This document shows, in pieces, positions 50,534 to 59,478 of a DNA stretch of 64,000 nt (position 1 is its first letter; the number at the start of each line of letters is the position of its first letter). The notes beneath the pieces are model-generated. The model worked only from the letters and a program-made list of their open reading frames with translations, was not told the origin of the DNA and did not search any database. Made by a program: the position numbers and the translations under genes. The DNA is from Pseudoduganella armeniaca (GTDB lineage: Bacteria > Pseudomonadota > Gammaproteobacteria > Burkholderiales > Burkholderiaceae_D), in the NCBI RefSeq assembly GCF_003028855.1, contig NZ_CP028324.1, positions 1,550,001-1,614,000 on the forward strand. Reading direction: 5' to 3'.

Positions 50534-51508
50534 TCAGTCGGCGGAAATGCCGGACGGACCGATGCGGCGCGCGTTCGGCGTGCTGGACACCCGGATGCGG
50601 ATCAGGTGGCGGCCCGGATCAGTGTACATGGCCCGGCCGTGCAGCGTGCGGTGGTTGTCCGCCCACAGCAGGGTGTCGTCCGGCAACTGGCGGCGGAAGC
50701 GGGGCGCTTTCTCTTCAATGATGCTGTTCAGTAACTTCACGGCGGCGACGAGCTCCGGCGTGGCCAGGTCGGGCCGTGCCGCAAGGCCTTTTTCAATCGA
50801 ATCGTAGCGCCAACGCATCGAATGGCCGTCGTCATGGAAAACCGGAGCGTAGAATAGTTCCACCTGGTCGTCCTGGGCAGCATAGACGGACGGCACGCGG
50901 AACGGCACCTGGGCGGTACGCAGCAGGGCGTAGGCGGCGCGGCCTTCCTCGGTGCGCTCCAGTTCGGCGATGATGTCTTCCACGTCGACCAGCAGCGATT
51001 CGCCGCCGTTACAGCGGGCCGAGGCCACGACGTACAGCAGGAACTGCTCTTCCGGCATGGGGTAGAACGACGAGTCCGTGTGCATGTCGGCCGTGCCGGT
51101 GCGCTCGGAGAATGTGACGAATTTCGACTGTACGCCCTGGCGTGCCCGCACGTCCCACGCCACCCGGTGGGTCTTCTGGTCGGTCGACGTGGGGAAGCCC
51201 TGCGTCAGCGCGATGGCGTACAGCACGGCGTTGCGGTGCGCTTCGGACAGCCCGGCCAGGCCCAGGTCCGTGATCGCCAGACCGCGCGCCTTGCGCTCGG
51301 CCAGCTGGGCGGCGAAGTCGCGCAGGGTGGGCACTGCCAGCAGTTCGCGCTGCAGGGCTTCCTCGTCCGGGTGCGGGTAGAAGCCATTGCCGTTGAAATC
51401 GTCGAAGTGGCGCTCGATGATGCCGATGACCTTGGTGAGATCGTCGCCCCAGGTGAAATTCGTTTTTACGACAGAGATGTTGCCGTTTTGTTCAATTGTC
51501 GAAAACAT
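50534..51508 (-). CDS. TauD/TfdA family Fe(II)/2-oxoglutarate-dependent dioxygenase
   Basis: 324 residues. The iron-binding HxD is HTDSSFYPMP and the distal His is in NHRTLHGRAMYTD; the Arg for 2-oxoglutarate is in RHLIRIRVSS. Good ribosome site (AGGAG) before ATG 51508. Family enzymes hydroxylate taurine, amino acids or secondary-metabolite intermediates; the substrate is unknown. A 16-bp palindrome lies 20 bp upstream, with a related copy before the divergent MCP gene. Confidence 0.9.
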   Translation of the reverse strand: MFSTIEQNGNISVVKTNFTWGDDLTKVIGIIERHFDDFNGNGFYPHPDEEALQRELLAVPTLRDFAAQLAERKARGLAITDLGLAGLSEAHRNAVLYAIALTQGFPTSTDQKTHRVAWDVRARQGVQSKFVTFSERTGTADMHTDSSFYPMPEEQFLLYVVASARCNGGESLLVDVEDIIAELERTEEGRAAYALLRTAQVPFRVPSVYAAQDDQVELFYAPVFHDDGHSMRWRYDSIEKGLAARPDLATPELVAAVKLLNSIIEEKAPRFRRQLPDDTLLWADNHRTLHGRAMYTDPGRHLIRIRVSSTPNARRIGPSGISAD

Positions 51509-51854
51509 GGGTTACTCCTGTGCTTGAATTGCCGTACGGCAATAAAGACTGCATTGTGGTCCATAGAAAAATTTCTTTCAAGCATAGATTGTTGCATTGC
51601 AGCATTTTCAAGTTTGCGCAAACATCATCGATTTTTTGTGACGATTGTGCATAGCGCCCTCAACCACGGGCCTTTTTGCCAAATGATCCACGCCTTGACA
51701 GAGGCGCTAAAGTGTGAATTTGTACACCCATAAAAACGACACATTCAGCGAAACTGTGCCGTCTGGCTCGTCGCCGCCAGCACCGGTTGTTACAATGCGA
51801 TAGAATTTTTTGCCGTGCGGCAATATTCCCGCCCAACCGACTCAAGGAAACCAA
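51509..51854. promoter_or_regulatory. Divergent TauD/MCP intergenic region with two related palindromes
   Basis: No gene in this 346-bp, AT-richer gap. ATTGCCGTACGGCAAT at 51528-51543 is a perfect 16-bp palindrome 20 bp before the dioxygenase ATG. TTGCCGTGCGGCAA at 51810-51823 is nearly identical and lies 31 bp before the MCP ATG. Both are placed like operators for one regulator controlling both genes. No convincing sigma-28 promoter was found for the MCP. Confidence 0.65.
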
Positions 51855-53495
51855 ATGAAGTGGCTTACCGAGCGCAAGCTCTCTACCAAGCTGGGACTGG
51901 CATTTGCAGCCGTCCTGCTGCTGACGGCACTCGTCGGCGCCTTTTCCATCAACCAGTTGGCCAAAGTCAACAACACCGCGACGGAGCTGTCGTCGCGCTG
52001 GATGCCGGCCATGCGCGTCATCCAGGACATCAAGGCACAGATCGCCCGGGTCCGTACCCGTGAGCTGCAATACATCATCTCGGATGACGTGGCCGACCTC
52101 GACAAATACGACAAGGTCATCGCCAACGACCTCGTCGACCTGAAGAAGATGCAGGACGAATACGTCCGCCTGATCAAGACGCCGGAAGAGCAGGCCCTGT
52201 ACGACGAGTTCCTGTCGATGTGGGATCGCTACATGGCGGAAGACGCCAAACTGCGCGCGGCCGTGCGGGCCGGCGACGGCGCCCTGGCGAAGAAGCTGAT
52301 CCGCGGCGAATCGAACAAACTGATCGTCGCCCTGCGCGGCCAGGTGGACAAACTGGTCAAGCTGTATGACGAAGGTGGCAAGCGCGCAGCAGAATTTGGT
52401 GATCAGGTATACAATCATTCCCGCGCGTGGATCTTCGGTCTTCTGGTGATCGGCGTGGCACTTGGTGCGCTGGGTGCCGTGGCCATTACGCGCTGGCTCG
52501 TCAACACGCTGGGCGGCGAGCCGCAATACGCCGTGAAGCTGGCCAAGCAGATCGCGGCCGGCCAGCTGAACGTGGAAGTGCGCACCCGTCCGGGTGACCA
52601 GACCAGCCTGCTGTACGCGATGAAGACGATGCGCGACAGCCTGGCCAACATCGTTGGTCAGGTGCGCCACGCTACCGACACGATCGCCAGCGCGGCGCAG
52701 CAGGTGGTGGCAGGCAACCTCGACCTGTCGGGCCGGACGGAATCGCAGGCCAGCTCGCTGGAGGAAACGGCGGCGTCCATGGAAGAATTGACGACGACCG
52801 TGAAGCACAATTCCGACAGCGCGCGCCAGGCCAATCAGCTGGCGGTCACTGCTTCGACGATCGCGGAGCAAGGTGGCCAGGTGGTGTCGCAGGTCGTCGA
52901 CAAGATGGGTTCGATCAACGAGTCGGCGAAGAAGATTTCGGACATCACCGGCGTGATCGACGGCATCGCGTTCCAGACCAACATCCTCGCGTTGAACGCG
53001 GCGGTGGAAGCGGCTCGCGCCGGTGAGCAGGGCCGCGGTTTCGCGGTCGTGGCGTCGGAAGTGCGCAACCTGGCACAGCGCTCCGCTTCGGCGGCGCGCG
53101 AGATCAAGGAGCTGATCGGCGACTCCGTGGAGCAGGTCGAAGCAGGCACCAAACTGGTCAACCAGGCCGGCAGCACGATGGAAGAAGTGGTTGTCAGCGT
53201 ACGCCGCGTGACCGACATCATGGGCGAGATTACTGTTGCCGGTCAGGAACAAAGTGCAGGCATCGTGCAAGTGAACGAAGCCATCGCACAGATGGATGCG
53301 GTAACGCAGCAGAACGCGGCGCTGGTGGAAGAAGCGACCGCCGCATCGCACAGCGTGCAGGATCAGGCAGCCAGCCTGGCCCAGCTCGTAAGTATTTTTA
53401 CACTTGATGGATTGCCAAACCATCAGTATAGTGCCGCCTCCAGTGCTTCGCGCACTGATTCGAAGCCGGCGCGATTGAATCGGCCGCGACAATAA
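51855..53495 (+). CDS. Methyl-accepting chemotaxis protein (4HB-type sensor)
   Basis: 546 residues from ATG 51855 with AAGGA upstream. Order: helix (LGLAFAAVLLLTALVGAFSI), periplasmic four-helix-bundle sensor, second helix (IFGLLVIGVALGALGAVAI), HAMP, then a signalling domain with the hairpin IDGIAFQTNILALNAAVEAA. Ligand unknown. The C-terminus after LAQLVSIFTLDG is variable and lacks a clear receptor pentapeptide. No flagellar genes nearby. Confidence 0.95.
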   Translation: MKWLTERKLSTKLGLAFAAVLLLTALVGAFSINQLAKVNNTATELSSRWMPAMRVIQDIKAQIARVRTRELQYIISDDVADLDKYDKVIANDLVDLKKMQDEYVRLIKTPEEQALYDEFLSMWDRYMAEDAKLRAAVRAGDGALAKKLIRGESNKLIVALRGQVDKLVKLYDEGGKRAAEFGDQVYNHSRAWIFGLLVIGVALGALGAVAITRWLVNTLGGEPQYAVKLAKQIAAGQLNVEVRTRPGDQTSLLYAMKTMRDSLANIVGQVRHATDTIASAAQQVVAGNLDLSGRTESQASSLEETAASMEELTTTVKHNSDSARQANQLAVTASTIAEQGGQVVSQVVDKMGSINESAKKISDITGVIDGIAFQTNILALNAAVEAARAGEQGRGFAVVASEVRNLAQRSASAAREIKELIGDSVEQVEAGTKLVNQAGSTMEEVVVSVRRVTDIMGEITVAGQEQSAGIVQVNEAIAQMDAVTQQNAALVEEATAASHSVQDQAASLAQLVSIFTLDGLPNHQYSAASSASRTDSKPARLNRPRQ

Positions 53496-53644
53496 AGAGT
53501 GAGCGCCGTCTGACGGCACAGTGGCAAATCGGGGTTTGCCCTCACCATAAGCGGTGCCAGCCAGTCCATGGCCGAGGTGCCGCAAGACCGAATTAAGCCG
53601 TTGCTTTTCTTTTTTTGCATGCAACACAACTGAAGGAACCTGTA

Positions 53645-54724
53645 ATGAAAAAAACTCTAATCTCCGTCGCAGTTCTGGGCGCAATGAGCAGCGCCGCTTT
53701 TGCACAGTCGAATGTAACGATTTACGGTATCGTGGACGCCTCCATCGTGAGCGAGCGCGGTGGTAAGGCAGGCAACGTCACCAAAGTGTCGTCCGGCACG
53801 GCCAACGCATCGCGTATCGGCTTCCGTGGCACGGAAGACCTGGGTGGCGGCCTGTCCGCAATCTTCACCCTGGAATCCGGCTACAAGGTCGACGACGGCC
53901 AGCTGGACGCTTCCAACACCCTGTTCAACCGCCAGGCTTTCGTTGGCCTGCGTTCCACCACTGCTGGTACCCTGACGATCGGTCGTCAGTACACCCCGTG
54001 GTACAACGCGCTGGCACAAGTTGCTGACCCGTTCGCTGCTGGCCTGGCCGGTTCCGCAAAGAACCTGTTCCCAGCCAATGGCGCGAACCTGCGTAACAGC
54101 AACGCTGTTGTGTACCAGACCCCAGTGTTCAACGGCTTCTCCGGCGAACTGTTCTATGGCTTCGGCGAGCAGTCCGAGTCGTCCGCTGGCCGTCAGCTGA
54201 GCGCTGCCGTGTCGTACACCAACGGCAAGCTGAACGCACGCTTGGCCTACAACAACCGCAACAACGACACCGCGATCGCTCCAGCAGCAACGATCGAGCG
54301 CGATATCGGCCACAACAGCCTGCTGGCTGTGAACTACGACTTCGGCGTCGCCAAGGCCTTCGTTGCCTACGGCCAGAACAAGGGCCTGAACAGCTCGAAC
54401 CTGCCTAACGCGACCGCTTACACCAACGTTGCCGTCGCCAACTCGGCCGACACCCGCAACGCCCTGATCGGTGCGCAAGTACCGGTCGGCGCCGCTGGCA
54501 AGGTCATCATCTCGGCTATCCACACGGATGACCGCGAAGCCTTCAACCGCGACGCCAACCAGTGGGCCATCGGCTACACCCACGACCTGTCGAAGCGCAC
54601 GACCGCTTACCTGTCGTACGCCAAGATCGAAAACAAGAACGGCGCTTCGTACACCGTCGGCGGCAACTCCGAAGTCGGTACCGGCGACAGCGCGTTCAAC
54701 GTGGGTCTGCGTCACTCCTTCTAA
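53645..54724 (+). CDS. Gram-negative porin
   Basis: 359 residues, 16-stranded outer-membrane porin of the betaproteobacterial OmpC-like type. Signal peptide LISVAVLGAMSSAAFAQ, then SNVTIYGIVDASIVSERGGK, a hallmark start; it ends FNVGLRHSF with terminal Phe. Codon use shifts to GCT, GGT, CGT and AAC-rich, unlike neighbours, as expected of a very highly expressed gene. Followed by a strong terminator. Confidence 0.95.
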   Translation: MKKTLISVAVLGAMSSAAFAQSNVTIYGIVDASIVSERGGKAGNVTKVSSGTANASRIGFRGTEDLGGGLSAIFTLESGYKVDDGQLDASNTLFNRQAFVGLRSTTAGTLTIGRQYTPWYNALAQVADPFAAGLAGSAKNLFPANGANLRNSNAVVYQTPVFNGFSGELFYGFGEQSESSAGRQLSAAVSYTNGKLNARLAYNNRNNDTAIAPAATIERDIGHNSLLAVNYDFGVAKAFVAYGQNKGLNSSNLPNATAYTNVAVANSADTRNALIGAQVPVGAAGKVIISAIHTDDREAFNRDANQWAIGYTHDLSKRTTAYLSYAKIENKNGASYTVGGNSEVGTGDSAFNVGLRHSF

Positions 54725-54744
54725 GCTTTTGCTTGGTTGAACGG

Positions 54745-54773
54745 AACGGCTGCTTCGGCAGCCGTTTTTTTTT
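54745..54773 (+). terminator. Rho-independent terminator of the porin gene
   Basis: AACGGCTGC-TTCG-GCAGCCGTT with a nine-T tract; a tight tetraloop typical of strong terminators. Confidence 0.93.
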
Positions 54774-54816
54774 ACCTCGCGCTAAAATGGCGCCCATCCT
54801 TCCCACACCAATCGTC

Positions 54817-55401
54817 ATGAAAACACCTGTTGTTGCCTGTATTTTGCTGATCGCCTCGTGTGCGGCCGTTGCCGCCGGTGGTGCCAAGAACCGTTCGGGA
54901 GGCCTGCCGCGCTACGGCATGGCGGTGTATTCGGACCTGTGCGTGAACCCGCAGAGCGGCGAGTTCGGCGGCCAGCGCATCACGCTGCAGCGCTTTGCCG
55001 AGGTCGATACCGTCATTTACGAATACACGGCGGGCGGCATCTCATGGCCGATCGTCGCCAGCGACGTCAACATCGACCCGCGCGGCAAGATGATGTATTT
55101 CACGGTGCAGCCCAGCGAGGGCAAGGAGCGCACGATCAGCGGCAAGTTCTCGCCCGATGGCGCCACGTTGACGCTCGATGGCGGCTACTGCGGCGACGAG
55201 ACGGTGCCGATGAAGCTGGCGAAGGTGACGGATTTCGGCCGCAAGGCGGGCGCTTGCCGGCCATGTCCGGCTGGTAAGGCCAGGCCGCCGCAGGACGCGG
55301 CACCGCAGCGCCAGCAAGAGGAGAGGGAGGGGGAGGGGCCGGGCGTGCCGGAACCGACACCCCCGGCCAAATGGGAGCCGGCACCGCCCGCGCAGGGCTG
55401 A
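54817..55401 (+). CDS. Hypothetical exported protein, Pro-rich tail
   Basis: 194 residues from ATG 54817; ATG 54787 would add ten. Signal sequence VVACILLIASCAAVAAGG could be lipoprotein (IASC) or ordinary. A beta-rich middle (GMAVYSDLCVNPQSGEFGGQ, SGKFSPDGATLTLDGGYCGD) has conserved-looking cysteines, followed by a CRPCP motif and a Pro/Glu-rich end (PEPTPPAKWEPAPPAQG). Not recognised. Confidence 0.7.
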   Translation: MKTPVVACILLIASCAAVAAGGAKNRSGGLPRYGMAVYSDLCVNPQSGEFGGQRITLQRFAEVDTVIYEYTAGGISWPIVASDVNIDPRGKMMYFTVQPSEGKERTISGKFSPDGATLTLDGGYCGDETVPMKLAKVTDFGRKAGACRPCPAGKARPPQDAAPQRQQEEREGEGPGVPEPTPPAKWEPAPPAQG

Positions 55402-55414
55402 GCCGGCTTCGTGA

Positions 55415-56227
55415 TCAGGCGGGCATCGGTCCCGCGCCGGCGCCGGCGCTCAGCAGCCAGCCCACCAGCAGCAGGAAAGCCAGTTGCATCGCAAACAGGA
55501 TCGAGACCTGGCGCGCCGCGGCCGGCTGCTCGAACATCGGCTGGCGCTCGTAGCCATAGCCCACGAAGTAGGCGGCAAATACCGTGGCCAGGTAGTGCAC
55601 GGCGCCGAACATCTCGCCCAGCTCGCCCTTGCGCGGGTGATCGACCAGCACGTGCGACAGCACCACCAGCACGATATAGGCGAGCGACGCCCACAGCGGC
55701 GGCAGGTACAGGCCCAGCTGCTCGACCCAGCGGCGGATCGCCGGACGGGAACGTGCCAGCAGCGGCAGGATGATGTTGTGCGTCAAGCCGACCAGCACGA
55801 TGATCTTCAGCAGCACGGCCTTGTGCAGGCTGTCCTTGCCGACGGCCAGGTTGTGCAGGTTGGTCTCGCCCTGCTTGTTATTTTGCAGGAAGAACTCGGA
55901 CGATTCCACGTGCAGGATGCGCTGGAACCAGCTGATTTCCTCCAGCGCGGCCAGGGCCACCAGGGCCGTCAGGCCGGCCAGCGCCAGCAGTTCCAGGCGC
56001 AGGCCCGGCTGGCGCAACCAGCGCTGCACCGTGACGTAGCCCAGCATGGCCGACAGCACGGCAAAGCACAGGAACTGCATCCATTCGACGATGCCGTCCT
56101 CGACCAGCAGGCGCCACAGCCGGGCCGGGTCCTTGCCGGCCCAGGCGGTGGCCAGGACCAGGACGAACAGGTTGACCGCGATGCCCATCGCAATCACCGG
56201 TTGCGATTGCCATTTCTTAGTTGCCAC
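55415..56227 (-). CDS. Seven-helix membrane protein of unknown function
   Basis: 270 residues from GTG 56227; about seven hydrophobic helices. A conserved-looking soluble loop FQRILHVESSEFFLQNNKQG followed by ETNLHNLAVGKDSLHKAVLL could face the periplasm. Not assigned to a family by me. Last gene of a three-gene unit with two upstream membrane/sialidase-like genes; overlaps the previous gene by 11 bp. Confidence 0.8.
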   Translation of the reverse strand: MATKKWQSQPVIAMGIAVNLFVLVLATAWAGKDPARLWRLLVEDGIVEWMQFLCFAVLSAMLGYVTVQRWLRQPGLRLELLALAGLTALVALAALEEISWFQRILHVESSEFFLQNNKQGETNLHNLAVGKDSLHKAVLLKIIVLVGLTHNIILPLLARSRPAIRRWVEQLGLYLPPLWASLAYIVLVVLSHVLVDHPRKGELGEMFGAVHYLATVFAAYFVGYGYERQPMFEQPAAARQVSILFAMQLAFLLLVGWLLSAGAGAGPMPA

Positions 56228-56957
56228 TCATGTGCTCCTTGATAGTCGAAGAGGGTTGCGCCGCGCCCAGCGCGGACAGCGTGTTCAGGTCGGCCGCATG
56301 CGCCGGCTGCGGCAACCGCGTCGCGCGCGCAGCCGTGCGGCGCGCACCGCGTGCCACGGCCAGCGCGGCCAGCGAGGTGACGGCCCAGCCCCACAGCAGC
56401 GGGTCCAGCAGTGTATCCCACAGGTTGCCCGTCGGCAGGCGCAGCAGCGTAAACAGCAGGATGGCCGTCAGCAGCGCGCCGGCCTGCGGCCGCGCCTGGT
56501 TACGCACGATGGCGACCGCGCAGGCGCAAGCGCCCAGCAGCGCCACCAGCGGCGCGGCCGTGGGGCCGAAGCCGGCATAGTAATAGCCCTGCGTCAGCAG
56601 GCCCATGGCGTCCAGGTACAGGATCGCGCCCGAGACGGCGATGGCGGCCGCCAGCGGCGGCATCATGACGGCGCCGCCGCCGCGCTGGCCGTCCCAGTGC
56701 TGGCGCAGCTTCAGCACGCAACAGCCGAACAGCAGGCCGCTGGGATAGTGGAACGCCAACGCCAGCCAGTACGCGGGCGAAGCCGCGCCCGGCAGCATGA
56801 ACAGCACGAACACGGTGGCCAGCAGCGCGCCCAGCGCGCGGCGCGGCAGGGCGCGGATCGGCAGCAGGTCCAGCAGGGCCAGCAACAGGGTGGCGGCGAC
56901 GGCGGCCCAGGCCAGCCGGCCATAGACGATCTGGCTGGCGAGATCGGGAAGGCTCAT
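56217..56957 (-). CDS. Multi-helix membrane protein, middle gene of sialidase-like operon
   Basis: 246 residues from ATG 56957, six to seven helices (ALPRRALGALLATVFVLFML, LLYCR-like YYYAGFGPTAAPLVALLGAC). Family not recognised. ATG overlaps the sialidase-like stop, and the stop overlaps the next gene by 11 bp, so all three are translationally coupled. Confidence 0.8.
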   Translation of the reverse strand: MSLPDLASQIVYGRLAWAAVAATLLLALLDLLPIRALPRRALGALLATVFVLFMLPGAASPAYWLALAFHYPSGLLFGCCVLKLRQHWDGQRGGGAVMMPPLAAAIAVSGAILYLDAMGLLTQGYYYAGFGPTAAPLVALLGACACAVAIVRNQARPQAGALLTAILLFTLLRLPTGNLWDTLLDPLLWGWAVTSLAALAVARGARRTAARATRLPQPAHAADLNTLSALGAAQPSSTIKEHMSGN

Positions 56958-58117
56958 CAGGTTTTGTCTCCGATAGTGATGCGGTAACGGTGGTGCGCGA
57001 TGGCGCGCCGCTGGTAGGTGTAGGCGACGTGCAGCTCGTTGCCGACCTGCTGCATCGTCGGGTACGAGAATTCGTCGCCGGCGTCGCCATTGGCGATGTC
57101 GGCCAGGGGCCGCCAGGTGCGGCCGTCCTTCGACAGCGACAGGCGCAGCATGCTGCGCGACGAGCCTCCTTCGACCACGTGGTTGTGCAGCATCAGGAAT
57201 TCGCCGTTGCGCAAGCGGATCGCGGCCAGCGACGTGCTGTGATTCGGCAGGTCCAGCGCCGGCAGGTCTTCCCAGCTGGCGCCGCCGTCGCGGCTGTAGG
57301 CCTGCTGCACGCGCTGCTCGTCGCTGGCGTCGCGCATCCAGGCGCGCACTTCGGTGGCGGAGACCGGCACGACGGTCGGCTGCAGCGTGCTGATGCGGCG
57401 GCCGATGCGGGCCACCCACGACGGATCGCCGGCGGCGTCGAACGACATCAGCATCGGGTACTTGATGCCGATCTCGAAATACACCGGCAACCACCAGCCG
57501 CCGTCGATCAGGCCGACGGGGGAGGTGCGCACCAGCACGCTGGTATTGAACAGCGGCGACATCGGCAGCAGGCGGCGCACGACGAAGCTGGCGCCCTGGT
57601 CGGAGGACACGAGGTGCACCAGGCGCGACGCGGCCCAGCCGCCCAGCCCGGTGGCCACCACGTACAGGTGGATGCGGCCGTCGTGCGCCGTCCAGGCGAC
57701 CGGATTGCCGATGCGGCGCACGCCGAAGCCCAGCGCCTGCGCCAGCGAGGCGCGGCTGGCCACTTCCCACGGCTGGCCCCATTTGCCGTCCTGCCAGCGG
57801 GCCGCGTAGACCTTGACGTTGGGAGCGCTCTCACGGTCGCCCGCCCACCAGAACGCCAGCATGCGGTCGCCCGGCAGCGTGGTCAGCGCGCTGGCGTGGG
57901 CCGACGGCACGTCGCGCGGCATGGGAATCAGGGAATTGGAGATTTCGGTCAGGCGGGCGGCACCGTCCTTGACGATGATCGTGGCCGGCGTGGCGCCGGC
58001 ACGCTTGGCGCGGGCCCAGCGCGCACCCTCGGCCGTGACGACCGTCACCACCGCCAGCAGGCATACCAGTGCCGTGCGGTGGCGCGCACACCATTGCGCG
58101 AATCGGGAACTCTCCAT
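56957..58117 (-). CDS. Sialidase/BNR-repeat-like protein with N-terminal anchor
   Basis: 386 residues from ATG 58117 with one N-terminal helix (TALVCLLAVVTVVTAEGARW). Beta-propeller with Asp-box motifs SSDQGASFVV, SRDGGASWEDLPA and LSKDGRTWRPLA, and HGRIHLYVV-like blades. The catalytic arginine triad of true sialidases could not be confirmed by eye. Members act on glycans outside the cytoplasm. With two membrane proteins it forms an operon of unknown purpose, possibly envelope-glycan related. Confidence 0.82.
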   Translation of the reverse strand: MESSRFAQWCARHRTALVCLLAVVTVVTAEGARWARAKRAGATPATIIVKDGAARLTEISNSLIPMPRDVPSAHASALTTLPGDRMLAFWWAGDRESAPNVKVYAARWQDGKWGQPWEVASRASLAQALGFGVRRIGNPVAWTAHDGRIHLYVVATGLGGWAASRLVHLVSSDQGASFVVRRLLPMSPLFNTSVLVRTSPVGLIDGGWWLPVYFEIGIKYPMLMSFDAAGDPSWVARIGRRISTLQPTVVPVSATEVRAWMRDASDEQRVQQAYSRDGGASWEDLPALDLPNHSTSLAAIRLRNGEFLMLHNHVVEGGSSRSMLRLSLSKDGRTWRPLADIANGDAGDEFSYPTMQQVGNELHVAYTYQRRAIAHHRYRITIGDKT

Positions 58118-58309
58118 AGTCTTCCGTCGAGGCCCCGCTGTGCGCAGTGCGCCCGGGTGCCGGCTATTACGTGCCGCGCTGGTCAACAGAAAACCCTAAA
58201 ACTGTTGATCTATCTCAAGCGGGCAAAGCCGCTATCCTAACGGAAACAGGTTTGCTTGAACAACCTAAAAATTGTGACAGAGGCACCTGCGACGCGTGCC
58301 AACACCGGC

Positions 58310-58356
58310 GACAGGCTCCGATCTTCGGGCCTCCGGCCCGAAGATCGGAGCCTGTC
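58310..58356. repeat. Perfect 22-bp inverted repeat (GACAGGC class)
   Basis: GACAGGCTCCGATCTTCGGG.. arms at 58310-58331 and 58335-58356 with TCC loop; same GACAGGCxCCGAT end as the hairpin at 41915. 16 bp beyond the HDOD stop codon. The CCTGTCCCGTCGGGTTTT tail could assist termination. Confidence 0.83.
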
Positions 58357-58371
58357 CCGTCGGGTTTTCAC

Positions 58372-59172
58372 TCAAGGCGCGGCCGAGAACGAATCGTGCG
58401 ATGGGAAGCGCTTGCTCAGCCATTCCTTGCGCAGGCGCAGCGTGTCCATCACGTCGGCCGGCAGCGTGTCGAGGATCGCCGGATCGTCGCTGGGCGTGTC
58501 CGCCAGCAGGCTGGCCAGGTGGATGATGCCGGCCAGGCGGCAGAACGGGTGCGCGGCCATCGGGTCGGACGAGGATTCGAGCGCTTGCACGATCTTGTCG
58601 GGGAAATTCCAGCGCCGGCCGAGTTCCGCCGTGATGTGGCCTTCCGAAAAGCCCAGCAGGCGCTGTTCGCGCTCCCAGCGGCCGCCCGGCAGGTGCGGCT
58701 GCTGCTCGATCTGTGCGAACGCCACCGGCGACACCTGGTAGATCAGCAGTTCGCCCAGGCGCAGCATCATGCCGGCCAGCCAGGCTTCGCCGCCATCGGC
58801 ACCGATGCCGCTGGCCAGCCATTTGGCGTAGCCGGCGCAGGCCATGCTGCTTTTCCAGAATTCATCCGAATCCAGGCCCGGCAACTGCGGGAACGCTTCG
58901 GCAAAGCAGGCCGCCAGGGCCAGCGTGCGGATATGGGCCATGCCCGCCAGCGCGATGGCGTCGTCTAGCGAGCTGACGCCGCGGCTGGAGCCGAAGCGGG
59001 CGCTGTTGGCCAGGCGCATCAGCTTGGCCGTCAGCGCGGGGTCGCGTGCGATGATGGCGGCCACGCTCTTGGCGGATGCCTCGTCGTTGTCGAGGGTGGC
59101 AATCAGCGCGTGGCCGACTTCGGAAATCGTGGGGAGTTTGACGTTGTCAAAGAAAATGGCAAGGCTGGTCAT
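58372..59172 (-). CDS. HDOD domain protein
   Basis: 266 residues, a single HDOD domain, an inactive HD phosphohydrolase relative often tied to signalling. Blocks: LPTISEVGHALIATLDNDEA, IIARDPALTAKLMRLANSAR, ALAGMAHIRTLALAACFAEA, LGELLIYQVSPVAFAQIEQQ. The HD metal pair is missing as usual for the family. Start ATG 59172; ATG 59202 is possible. Partners and pathway unknown; motility and cell-cycle links are common in relatives. Confidence 0.9.
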   Translation of the reverse strand: MTSLAIFFDNVKLPTISEVGHALIATLDNDEASAKSVAAIIARDPALTAKLMRLANSARFGSSRGVSSLDDAIALAGMAHIRTLALAACFAEAFPQLPGLDSDEFWKSSMACAGYAKWLASGIGADGGEAWLAGMMLRLGELLIYQVSPVAFAQIEQQPHLPGGRWEREQRLLGFSEGHITAELGRRWNFPDKIVQALESSSDPMAAHPFCRLAGIIHLASLLADTPSDDPAILDTLPADVMDTLRLRKEWLSKRFPSHDSFSAAP

Positions 59173-59338
59173 CGGGCGGCTCTCTGGTACGGGACTGAAC
59201 ATTATTGCTCAGCAGCATGAGGCAGAGTGTAATGCCCGAAATCAACGTTTTGCGGAATGTTTGTTTATATTCAGCAGGGAGTGTTGCGTGGATGCGTAAT
59301 CTGCACGAGCGTGCGGAAGGATCGACGTCGGAACAAGG

Positions 59339-59469
59339 CTTAGGGTCTGTCCCCGCAGGGGACTGACCCTGGTTTTAATCGCCGCTGTCCGCGCACCACA
59401 TTGCGTGATCGAGCAATTCCATCGCTGCGATAAAACCGGGGTCAGTCCCTTGCAGGGACAGACCCCAAG
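59339..59469. repeat. Inverted pair of REP-like palindromes (BIME-like)
   Basis: AGGGTCTGTCCCC-GCAGGGGACTGACCCT (59342-59371) and GGGGTCAGTCCC-TTGC-AGGGACAGACCCC (59438-59467). The flanks GGTTTTAATCGC and GCGATAAAACC are also inverse, so the two units face each other with 44 bp between. Downstream of the TPP enzyme gene. Confidence 0.82.
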
Positions 59470-59478
59470 CCTGAAGCA

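Noticed and set aside
14741..59469. CRISPR array from the repeated palindromes
   Set aside because: Units are kilobases apart, differ in sequence, and have no regular spacers.
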